This document shows positions 1 to 5,215 of a stretch of DNA of 6,849 nt, piece after piece. Within the stretch, counting starts at the first letter, position 1. Every line of letters begins with the position of its first letter. The notes beneath the pieces are model-generated. The model did no database searches, was not told where the DNA came from, and saw only the letters and a list, made by a program, of their open reading frames with translations. The stretch is from DASUFZ01 sp035541475 (GTDB lineage: Bacteria; Myxococcota_A; UBA9160; SMWR01), in assembly GCA_035541475.1 (NCBI GenBank), contig DATKND010000133.1:1-6849 (forward strand), read 5' to 3'. The position numbers were made by a program, and so were the translations under genes.

Positions 1-809
1 CGCGAGCGGTCCTGATCCTCGAGCAGCACGAGGTCGCCGTGCACGTCGGCGCGCGTCGCCTGGCGCGCGGAGTGCAGCTCCATCAGCGCGAGCAGGCCCT
101 GCACCTCGGAGTCGTCTCCCGCCCACGATTCCAGCAGGCGCGCGAGTCGCAGCGCCTCGTCGCAGAGTCCCGCGCGCACGAGCGCATCGCCGTCGCGCGC
201 CGCGTAGCTCTCGTTGAAGACCAGGTAGACGACCTCGAGCACGGAAGGCAGGCGCGCCGGCAGCTCCGACGGCTCGGGCACGCGGTAGGGCAACCGCCGA
301 TCGCGCACCGCGCGCTTGGCGCGCACGATGCGCTGCGCGGCGGTCGCCTCGCTCACGAGGAAGGCGGCCGAGATCTCCTGCGTCGTGAGCCCGCCGAGCA
401 GGCGCAAGGTCAGCGCGACGCGGCCCTCGGCCGGCAGCGCGGGATGGCAGCACGTGAAGATCAGGCGCAGCCGATCGTCGGACAGCGGACCGGCCTCCAC
501 GGAGTCCTCGTCGGGCAGCGTGACACTGGAATGTTCCGCCTCGATCAGCGGGCGCTTCTCGCGCACGCGCTTCTCGTGGCGCAGCCAGTCGAGCGCGCGG
601 TTGCGCGCCGTCGTCATCAGCCAGGCGCCCGGCTTCTCGGGCACTCCGGAGAAGGGCCAGCGCTCGAGCGCCACGACGAGTGCCTCCTGCGCGAACTCCT
701 CGGCGCGATCGAGGTCGCAGAGCATGCGGGCGAGCGCCGCGCACAGACGTCCCCACTCGGCGCGGAAGATCTCGTCGAGCGGCGGCGGCGCGTCGCGCAG
801 CGACGTCAT
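1..809 (-). CDS. ECF42-type RNA polymerase sigma factor, C-terminus cut by window edge
   Basis: The 269 visible residues match an extracytoplasmic-function sigma factor with a C-terminal extension. Region sigma-2 covers about residues 12-82, with RAEEFAQEAL and WLMTTARNRALDWLR typical of the core-binding and -10 recognition part. LIFTCCHPAL (116-125) begins the linker into sigma-4, whose helix-turn-helix is around GLTTQEISAAFLVSEATAAQ (140-159). From about residue 183 a helical extension begins (VLEVVYLVFNESYAA), as in the SigJ/DUF6596-like ECFs of group ECF42, which are encoded beside DGPF/YCII proteins and lack a classical membrane anti-sigma factor. Exactly that neighbour lies upstream. 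The start ATG at 809 overlaps the preceding stop as ATGA, so translational coupling is likely; no separate Shine-Dalgarno is obvious. The remaining C-terminal part lies beyond base 1. Family assignment is confident; the target regulon is unknown. Confidence 0.93.
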   Translation of the reverse strand, partial: MTSLRDAPPPLDEIFRAEWGRLCAALARMLCDLDRAEEFAQEALVVALERWPFSGVPEKPGAWLMTTARNRALDWLRHEKRVREKRPLIEAEHSSVTLPDEDSVEAGPLSDDRLRLIFTCCHPALPAEGRVALTLRLLGGLTTQEISAAFLVSEATAAQRIVRAKRAVRDRRLPYRVPEPSELPARLPSVLEVVYLVFNESYAARDGDALVRAGLCDEALRLARLLESWAGDDSEVQGLLALMELHSARQATRADVHGDLVLLEDQDRS

Positions 810-1165
810 GGCGATGCCGTGGGCGGGCCGGTCTCCCCGTCGATGCGGTAGACGTCGATCGCGCCGGGCGCGGCGCCCGGGCAGCGCGCGGCCCACGCGA
901 GCGCAACCTCGCGATCCTCGGCCTCGAGCACGAAGTAGAGCCCGACGGGCGCGCCGGTCTCGCCCGCGATCACGCGCGTCCCGTCGCGTTCGCAGCGCAC
1001 GCGGTCGGAGCGCGGATCGAGTCGTCCGCCGTCGCGGAGCCGGCCCTGCCGCCGCAGCGACTCGAGCCACGCGACGAAGCGCTGCGTGCGAACTCCGAGC
1101 TCCGCGGCCGAGAGCTCGCCGCCGGCGCGGTGCTCGGGCGAGAGCAGCAGCAGGAAGCGCGGCAC
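806..1165 (-). CDS. YCII-like protein lacking the DGPF motif, partner of the ECF42 sigma factor
   Basis: This is a 119-residue protein of the size and pattern of the YCII/DGPF fold: an opening strand PRFLLLLSPE (2-11), a helix about 20-40 ending GRLRDGG, then GLYFVLEAEDREVALAWAARCP (75-96, a strand and helix), then a last strand IDVYRID. It aligns well with the gene just upstream (1183-1524), especially the FF/YF-V-E-x-x-D-x-x-A-x-x-x-A-x-RCP segment, so it looks like a tandem duplicate. The stretch where the neighbour has VVVTDGPFTETKEV reads TRVIAGETGAPV, so the DGPF signature is lost and a few residues are deleted. The GTG at 1165 is chosen because it places the first strand at the N-terminus, 17 bp after the upstream stop, with a GGGG run a little upstream. 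Its stop overlaps the sigma-factor start. Function is unknown; a role in controlling the sigma factor is inferred from context. Confidence 0.8.
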   Translation of the reverse strand: MPRFLLLLSPEHRAGGELSAAELGVRTQRFVAWLESLRRQGRLRDGGRLDPRSDRVRCERDGTRVIAGETGAPVGLYFVLEAEDREVALAWAARCPGAAPGAIDVYRIDGETGPPTASP

Positions 1166-1182
1166 CGCGCGCCCCGGCAGAA

Positions 1183-1524
1183 TTACTCGCCGCCGCCGAC
1201 CGGGATCACGCGCCGCACCTCGACGAAGCCGCCCTTGATGTGCGGGCAGCGCTTCGCGATCGCGATCGCCTCGCGCTTGTCCTTCACCTCGACCATGAAG
1301 AAGCCGCCAATCACCTCCTTGGTCTCGGTGAAGGGGCCGTCCGTCACGACCACCTTGCCCTTCGAGAGCCGCACGCGAGCCCCCTGCTCCTCCGGATGCA
1401 GCGGCGCGCCGCCGCGCAGCTTCCCCTCGCCGGCGAGCTCGCCGGCGAACTTCCCCATCTCGCCGTAGACGCTCTCGTCGATGTCGGCGCCTCGCTTGTT
1501 CGAGAAGATCAACATGAACTGCAC
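1183..1524 (-). CDS. YCII/DGPF-domain protein encoded with an ECF42 sigma factor
   Basis: The 113-residue product is a canonical DGPF-type YCII-related protein. It begins MQFMLIF, has GELAGEGKLRGGAPLHP (28-44), the signature VVVTDGPFTETKEVIGG (58-74) and the closing FFMVEVKDKREAIAIAKRCP (75-94) followed by GGFVEVRRV (98-106). The family has a ferredoxin-like alpha/beta barrel fold, usually dimeric, and is often encoded next to ECF42 sigma factors; its biochemical role is not established. The start is GTG at 1524 because an AAGGAGG box lies 9 nt upstream; the in-frame ATG three codons later would be too far from it. It is the first gene of the run 1524 to 1, followed by a divergent duplicate and the sigma factor. 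A candidate ECF promoter lies in the 88-bp gap upstream. Confidence 0.93.
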   Translation of the reverse strand: MQFMLIFSNKRGADIDESVYGEMGKFAGELAGEGKLRGGAPLHPEEQGARVRLSKGKVVVTDGPFTETKEVIGGFFMVEVKDKREAIAIAKRCPHIKGGFVEVRRVIPVGGGE

Positions 1525-1533
1525 GATTCGATT

Positions 1534-1540
1534 CCTCCTT
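1534..1540 (-). promoter_or_regulatory. Ribosome binding site deciding a GTG start
   Basis: The minus strand reads AAGGAGG here, 9 nt before the GTG at 1524. This strong Shine-Dalgarno favours the GTG over the ATG at 1515 as start of the DGPF gene. Confidence 0.8.
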
Positions 1541-1570
1541 CGTCGGGCGCTCGGGGCGCCTCGTCACCAC

Positions 1571-1597
1571 GACGCCCGGCCGCGCCTCGAATCGACG
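1571..1597 (-). promoter_or_regulatory. Candidate ECF42 autoregulatory promoter
   Basis: On the minus strand, CGTCGA (1597-1592) is followed after 17 nt by CGTC (1574-1571). From memory, ECF42 promoters described in Streptomyces have TGTCGA at -35 and CG(A/T)C at -10, so this site matches all but one base with a standard spacer. Transcription would start around 1564, leaving a leader of about 40 nt before the GTG at 1524. Such short GC-rich motifs also occur by chance in this sequence, so the call rests on its position directly upstream of the sigma-factor operon. Confidence 0.38.
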
Positions 1598-1612
1598 ACT
1601 TTCTCGCGCTCC

Positions 1613-2623
1613 TCAGACCTCCCGCGCGAGCTCGCGCGCGATCGCCGCCCACGGCTCGGGATCGCGCGCCCAGTGCGCGACCAGGCTGACGCGCGAGGCG
1701 ACGCCGCCCCAGCGCGCGCGCACGCGCGCTGCGACTTCCCCGAGCGGACAGCAGATCGCGAAGGCGTCGAGCATCTCGTCGCGGACGAGCCCGGCCATCT
1801 CGCGCCACTGCCCGCGCTTCGAGAGCGTGTTCAGCTCGGGCTGGAGGTCGCCCCAGCCGTGCGCGTCGAGCACGACGCGGTAGGCGGGAGTCGAGCCGTA
1901 GAAGGCGATCTGCTGGCGCGTGGCCGCGCGCGCCGATTCGATCTCTTCGTCCGAGCTTCCGCTCGCGATCATCACCTGCGCCGAGAGCTGGAGCGCGTGG
2001 CGCGGACGGCTGGCCTTCGCGAGGCCGCGCTCGAGCGCCGGCAAGGTCACCTGTCGCAGCGAGCGCTCGCTGTGGAGCGGATGCACGAAGAAGCCGTCGG
2101 CCACCTCGCCCGCCACCTCGGTCATCGCGGGGCCGACTCCGGCCAGGAAGATCGCGGGGTCGCCGAACGGGTTCTTGCCGGGGCTGAACATCGGCGTCAT
2201 CAAGGTGTGCTGATAGAACTCGCCGCGGAAGTCGAGTCGCCCGCCGTCGCGCCACACGCGCCAGATCTCGCGGATCGCGCGCACGAGCTCGCGCATGCGC
2301 GCGGCCGGGCGCGACCACGGCATGCCGAAACGCTTCTCGATGTGCGGGCGGATCTGCGAGCCGAGCCCGAGGAGGAAGCGCCCGCGCGAGAGCGCCTGGA
2401 GGTCCCAGCCGATGTGCGCGAGCAGCATCGGCGTGCGCGCGAAGGCGATGGCCACCGCGGTGTAGAGCTCGATCCGCTCCGTGGTCTGCGAGGCGAGCGC
2501 CAGCGGGAAGAAGGGATCGTGCGGGCCCTCGAAGGTGAAGGCGCCGGCGTAGCCCGCCCGCTCGAGGCGGCGCGCCTCGTCGCCCGCGCCGGTGAAGTCA
2601 TAGAGCGCCGCGTCGACCTTCAT
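1613..2623 (-). CDS. LLM-class F420-dependent oxidoreductase (TIGR03617-like)
   Basis: The 336-residue product is a bacterial luciferase-like (TIM-barrel) oxidoreductase. The N-terminal strand MKVDAALYDF leads into ARRLERAGYAGAFTFEGPHDPFFPLALASQ (17-46), then TERIELYTAVAIAFARTP (48-65) and LQALSRGRFLLGLGSQIRPHIEKRFGMPW (75-103), which are hallmarks of the subfamily modelled as TIGR03617 (MSMEG_2256-like). The family uses coenzyme F420 rather than FMN as hydride carrier; F420 use here is inferred from subfamily, and the substrate is unknown. Length is normal. The ATG at 2623 is preceded by GGAGGA with 4 nt between GGAGG and the ATG. The stop lies 88 bp before the DGPF gene, so read-through into the sigma operon is possible but that operon may have its own promoter. 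Divergent from the crotonase at 2789. Confidence 0.93.
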   Translation of the reverse strand: MKVDAALYDFTGAGDEARRLERAGYAGAFTFEGPHDPFFPLALASQTTERIELYTAVAIAFARTPMLLAHIGWDLQALSRGRFLLGLGSQIRPHIEKRFGMPWSRPAARMRELVRAIREIWRVWRDGGRLDFRGEFYQHTLMTPMFSPGKNPFGDPAIFLAGVGPAMTEVAGEVADGFFVHPLHSERSLRQVTLPALERGLAKASRPRHALQLSAQVMIASGSSDEEIESARAATRQQIAFYGSTPAYRVVLDAHGWGDLQPELNTLSKRGQWREMAGLVRDEMLDAFAICCPLGEVAARVRARWGGVASRVSLVAHWARDPEPWAAIARELAREV

Positions 2624-2680
2624 GCTTCCTCCGCGCGCATTCGAGCACGGCCCGATGAACGGACGCAAGCGTGCGGAGTA

Positions 2681-2741
2681 GGGCGAGGCAGAGGTCCCCG
2701 CGGAGGAACAGATGGCCGCCGCAGGGACCTCTGCCTCGCCC
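2681..2741 (-). repeat. Hairpin element copy A: 18-bp perfect inverted repeat, 25-nt conserved loop
   Basis: Bases 2681-2698 and 2724-2741 are perfect reverse complements (18 bp; the arm begins GGGCGAGGCAGAGG). The 25-nt loop lies between them. Read on the minus strand, bases 2726-2702 (TGCGGCGGCCATCTGTTCC in the middle) are identical to bases 6809-6833 of copy B near the window end. The stems of the two copies differ but stay paired. The element sits in the divergent gap between the F420-dependent oxidoreductase and the crotonase. GTAG (2678-2681) abuts the left arm. No T tract follows on either strand, so it is not a simple terminator. Confidence 0.9.
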
Positions 2742-2792
2742 CAGCGGCGTACAATGGCCGCCCCCCCCGCGCCGAGGAGACCTTCGCCATGA
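2712..2792 (+). CDS. Possible 26-residue leader ORF starting in the hairpin loop
   Basis: On the plus strand the loop of hairpin copy A contains GGAGG (2702-2706), five bases, then ATG (2712). The resulting 26-codon frame begins MAAAGTSASP and ends at TGA 2790-2792, which overlaps the ATG of the crotonase as ATGA. Such an arrangement would allow translational coupling. The peptide is rich in Ala, Pro and Arg and resembles nothing I recognise; GC-rich intergenic DNA easily yields such frames. It would be translated only if transcription starts upstream of the hairpin, not at the TACAAT box at 2750. I regard it as possible, not established. Confidence 0.2.
   Translation: MAAAGTSASPQRRTMAAPPAPRRPSP
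2750..2755 (+). promoter_or_regulatory. Candidate -10 box of the crotonase gene
   Basis: TACAAT matches the sigma-70 consensus TATAAT in five of six bases and is one of the few AT-rich spots in the gap. A start about 7 nt downstream would fall in the 8-base C run at 2761-2768, giving a short leader. The expected -35 position (about 2727-2732) lies within the right arm of the hairpin and has no good match. Confidence 0.4.
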
Positions 2793-3604
2793 CCTCCACG
2801 AACCCCGCAGTCCGCAGCGAGAAGAGCGGCCCCGTCACGACGGTGATCCTGTCGCGGCCCGAGGTGCGAAACGCGGTCGATCAGCCGACCGCGCGCGCGC
2901 TCGCCGACGCCTTCCTCGCCTTCGAGCGCGACCCCGACGCAAAGGTCGGCGTGCTCTTCGGCGAGCACGGCGCCTTCTGCGCCGGCGCCGATCTCAAATC
3001 GGTGTCGACCGGGCGCGGCAACCGCATGCAGCCGCCGCGCACCGGCGACGACTGGGACGCGCTCGCCGACGACGGCCCGATGGGACCCTCGCGCATGCTG
3101 CTCAGCAAGCCGGTGATCGCGGCGATCGCAGGTCACGCGGTCGCGGGCGGGCTCGAGCTCTCGCTCTGGTGCGATCTGCGCGTCGTCGAGGAGGACGCCG
3201 TCTTCGGCGTCTTCTGCCGCCGCTGGGGCGTGCCGCTGATCGACGGCGGCACGGTGCGGCTGCCGCGCATCGTCGGCCACGGCCGCGCGCTCGACATGAT
3301 CCTGACGGGACGCCCGGTCTCCGCGCAAGAGGCCTTCGCGATGGGGCTCGCGAACCGCGTCGTGCCGAAGGGCCGCGCGCGCGCCGAAGCCGAGGCACTC
3401 GCCGCGGAGATCGCGCGCTTCCCGCAGATCTGCGCGCGCGCGGATCGGCGCTCCGCCTACGAGCAATGGGACCTGCCCTACGACGCCGCGATCGCCAACG
3501 AGTACCGCCGCGGCCTCGAGGCGGTCGCGTCGGGAGAGACACTGACCGGTGCCACGCGCTTCGCGTCGGGTCACGGCCGCGGCGGACGGTTCGACGACCT
3601 GTGA
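2789..3604 (+). CDS. Crotonase-family protein with one catalytic Glu replaced by Cys
   Basis: The 271-residue product has the full enoyl-CoA hydratase/isomerase fold at normal length. The CoA-binding and oxyanion-hole segments are FCAGADLK (63-70) and AIAGHAVAGGLELSLWCD (112-129). E123 corresponds to catalytic Glu144 of rat mitochondrial hydratase, but the position of Glu164, exactly 20 residues later, is C143 (VFCRRWGVP). D152 (LIDGGT) aligns with the second acid of dienoyl-CoA isomerases (Asp204 in rat). Simple syn-hydration with two glutamates is therefore unlikely to be its chemistry; an isomerase or another crotonase reaction is possible. The ATG at 2789 has GAGGAGA 8 nt upstream. The small membrane protein gene starts 7 nt after the stop, suggesting co-transcription. 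Family certain, reaction uncertain. Confidence 0.95.
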   Translation: MTSTNPAVRSEKSGPVTTVILSRPEVRNAVDQPTARALADAFLAFERDPDAKVGVLFGEHGAFCAGADLKSVSTGRGNRMQPPRTGDDWDALADDGPMGPSRMLLSKPVIAAIAGHAVAGGLELSLWCDLRVVEEDAVFGVFCRRWGVPLIDGGTVRLPRIVGHGRALDMILTGRPVSAQEAFAMGLANRVVPKGRARAEAEALAAEIARFPQICARADRRSAYEQWDLPYDAAIANEYRRGLEAVASGETLTGATRFASGHGRGGRFDDL

Positions 3605-3611
3605 GCGACGC

Positions 3612-3968
3612 GTGAACCGGGACACCTCGCTCGTCGCCATCGCGATCGCCCTCGCCGCCTGGGGCGTCTTCCGCGCGCTCCATCTGCCCGGTCTGGTCTC
3701 CGATCTCTCGACGCCGCTCTTCGTCTGCTACCTGATGCAGGCGGCGTTCGGAATCGTCGCCGGCGTCCAGACGTGGCGCGGCTCGCCCCGCGCGACTGTC
3801 GGGATCGTCGCGCTCTTCGGGAGCATCGCGCTGACGGGTGTGATCGAGATCGCGCTCGGTATCGTGCCGTGGCTCTACGCGGTGCTCGGCGCGGTCGCAG
3901 CGCTGGTCGTCGGCTTCTTGCTCTCGCGTTTCGTCGCGGGACGGCTGGCGGGTCGCCCGGCCGCCTGA
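3612..3968 (+). CDS. Small integral membrane protein, four predicted helices
   Basis: The frame gives 118 residues from GTG at 3612, 7 nt after the crotonase stop. I do not recognise a family. Four hydrophobic stretches can be seen: about 6-20 (SLVAIAIALAAWGVF), 34-53 (TPLFVCYLMQAAFGIVAGVQ), 61-83 (ATVGIVALFGSIALTGVIEI and on), and 86-105 (PWLYAVLGAVAALVVGFLLS), followed by a basic tail with four Arg. The loop TWRGSPR (54-60) and the Arg-rich C-terminus suggest both face the cytoplasm. There is no clear Shine-Dalgarno, so the start probably depends on coupling to the upstream gene. A start farther upstream inside the crotonase is possible in the same frame but would add a hydrophilic N-terminus. 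Its stop lies 4 nt from the convergent VOC gene's stop. Function unknown. Confidence 0.75.
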   Translation: MNRDTSLVAIAIALAAWGVFRALHLPGLVSDLSTPLFVCYLMQAAFGIVAGVQTWRGSPRATVGIVALFGSIALTGVIEIALGIVPWLYAVLGAVAALVVGFLLSRFVAGRLAGRPAA

Positions 3969-3972
3969 CCCG

Positions 3973-4356
3973 TCAACCCGCTCTCCGGTGACACACCGCC
4001 TGGATCTTGTTCCCGTCGGGATCGCGCACGTACGCGCCGTAGTAGTTCGGGTGGTAGTGGGGCCGCAGGCCCGGCTTGCCCTCGTCGCTGCCGCCGTGTG
4101 AGAGCGCGGCCGCGTGGAAGGCGTCGACCTTCTCGCGCGCGTCGACGAGGAAGGCCGCGTGCACGCCGTTGCCGGCGCGCGCCTCCTTGCCGTCGAAGGG
4201 CGGCACGATGAAAACCTTCGGGCCGGTCGCCTCGCCGTACGCGAATCCCCGCGGCATCTCGAAGAGCAGGCGATGCCCGAGCGCCGCCATCACGGCGTCG
4301 TAGAACTTCCGCGAGCGCGCGAGATCGTTGCTGCCGAGCGTGATGTGGCTGAACAC
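3973..4356 (-). CDS. VOC-fold (glyoxalase/bleomycin resistance-like) protein
   Basis: The 127-residue product shows one vicinal-oxygen-chelate module pair: FSHITLGSNDLARSRKFYDAVMAALG (2-27) and VHAAFLVDAREKVDAFHAAAL (65-85) ending GAYVRDPDGNKIQAV (107-121). Candidate metal ligands are H4 and H66, with Q119 at the position usually held by Glu or another ligand. The family includes lyases, dioxygenases, epimerases and binding proteins, so the reaction cannot be assigned. The GTG at 4356 is chosen because it starts the first VOC strand and has GAGGAG about 5 nt upstream. It lies 9 nt after the stop of the crotonase at 4366-5157, so the two are very probably one operon and may act on related CoA or acid intermediates. 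Confidence 0.9.
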   Translation of the reverse strand: MFSHITLGSNDLARSRKFYDAVMAALGHRLLFEMPRGFAYGEATGPKVFIVPPFDGKEARAGNGVHAAFLVDAREKVDAFHAAALSHGGSDEGKPGLRPHYHPNYYGAYVRDPDGNKIQAVCHRRAG

Positions 4357-4365
4357 GGCGACTCC

Positions 4366-5157
4366 TCATCTCCCCTCGAAGCTCGGCTTCCGCTTCTCGA
4401 GGAACGCCTTCATGCCCTCGCGGAAGTCACGCGAGGAGAAGAGCGGGATCAGCTGCAGGTAGACGTGGTGCACGTGCTCCGGGAACTCCTCGGAGAGGCC
4501 CATGCGCATCATGCGCTTGCTGGCCTGCACCGCGAGCGGCGCGTTCTCCGCGATCTCCTGCGCGAGCGCGCGCGTCTCCTTCAGCAGCAGCTCGTCCGGC
4601 ACGACACGGTTCACGAGCCCGAGCTCGAGGCACTCGGCTGCCTGCAGCGTGCGCCCGGTGAAGATGATCTCCGACGCCTTCGCCCAGCCGAGCAGGCGCG
4701 GCAGGATCCAGGTGCCGCCGCTCTCCGGCAGCACGCCGCGCCGTGCGAACGCGGGCGCGAGCTTTGCGCTCTCGGCGGCGATGCGGATGTCGCAGCCGAG
4801 CGCGATGTCCATGCCGTAGCCGGCGGCGCCGCCGTTCAGCGCGCAGAGGGTCGGCTTGTCCATCGCGTGCAGCACCGTCGGCGGCGCGTCGCGCAGATCG
4901 AGCGTCGCGGGGAAGTTCGATCCGCCCTGCGAGCCGATGCCCGAGCCGGAGCTCGCGTCTACGAGATCGAGCCCCGCGCAGAAGCCGCGGCCCGCGCCGG
5001 TGATCACGACCACGCGCACCGCGGGATCGCGATCCGCCTCGACGAGCCGGGCCGAGAGCTCCGCGAGCATGCGCGGTGAGATCGCATTCAGGCGCTCCGG
5101 GCGGTTCAGGGTGAGGGTCGCAATCGCACCTTCCGTCTCGTAGAGCACCTCGCTCAT
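4366..5157 (-). CDS. Enoyl-CoA hydratase/isomerase family protein, PaaG/ECI-like active site
   Basis: The 263-residue product is a full-length crotonase: LTLNRPERLNAI (15-26), FCAGLDL (59-65, oxyanion hole and CoA binding), ALNGGAAGYGMDIALGCDIRIAAES (106-130) and FARRGVLPESGGTWILPRLLG (137-157). The two hydratase glutamates are absent: Glu144 is D117 and Glu164 is F137. E145 in LPESGGT sits where enoyl-CoA isomerases such as yeast Eci1 and PaaG carry their single acidic base (PaaG has IPDCGGTWLLPR). A delta3-delta2-enoyl-CoA isomerase or ring-oxepin isomerase type reaction is therefore more likely than hydration, as inference from motifs. The ATG at 5157 has AGGAG 8 nt upstream. It is followed by the VOC gene and divergent from the acyl-CoA ligase with 58 bp between. 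Confidence 0.95.
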   Translation of the reverse strand: MSEVLYETEGAIATLTLNRPERLNAISPRMLAELSARLVEADRDPAVRVVVITGAGRGFCAGLDLVDASSGSGIGSQGGSNFPATLDLRDAPPTVLHAMDKPTLCALNGGAAGYGMDIALGCDIRIAAESAKLAPAFARRGVLPESGGTWILPRLLGWAKASEIIFTGRTLQAAECLELGLVNRVVPDELLLKETRALAQEIAENAPLAVQASKRMMRMGLSEEFPEHVHHVYLQLIPLFSSRDFREGMKAFLEKRKPSFEGR

Positions 5158-5215
5158 CGGCGTGTCTCCTCTCCGGGGGTTTGTGCGAGGATGCGCCCGC
5201 AGCACGAGGAGCGCC
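5158..5215. promoter_or_regulatory. Divergent intergenic region between crotonase and acyl-CoA ligase
   Basis: The 58 bp hold the ribosome binding sites of both genes (GGAGAGGAG on the minus strand at 5166-5174; GAGGAG on the plus strand at 5206-5211). Two divergent promoters must therefore overlap or lie partly in coding sequence, which would suit joint control. I see no convincing -35/-10 pair or operator palindrome. Confidence 0.5.

Noticed and set aside
1546..1560. GGCGC-TCGGG-GCGCC small hairpin in the gap before the DGPF gene
   Set aside because: Only a 5-bp stem without a T tract; common by chance at this base composition.
1524..1594. CGATTCGA and TCGAATCG, an 8-bp inverted pair 55 nt apart
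   Set aside because: Short, widely spaced, and one half overlaps the GTG start and the RBS spacer; no support for an operator.
39..1689. Long plus-strand frames over the sigma factor and YCII genes
   Set aside because: Low-complexity Arg/Ala/Ser translations antisense to conserved proteins.
2681..2741. Hairpin copy A as integron attC, CRISPR repeat or plain terminator
   Set aside because: No RYYYAAC/GTTRRRY boxes, no regular array with spacers, and no T tract; the two copies lie over 4 kb apart.
1481..2788. Plus-strand frame extending the crotonase upstream by over 400 residues
   Set aside because: It is antisense to the F420-dependent oxidoreductase; the ATG at 2789 has a good RBS and gives normal family length.
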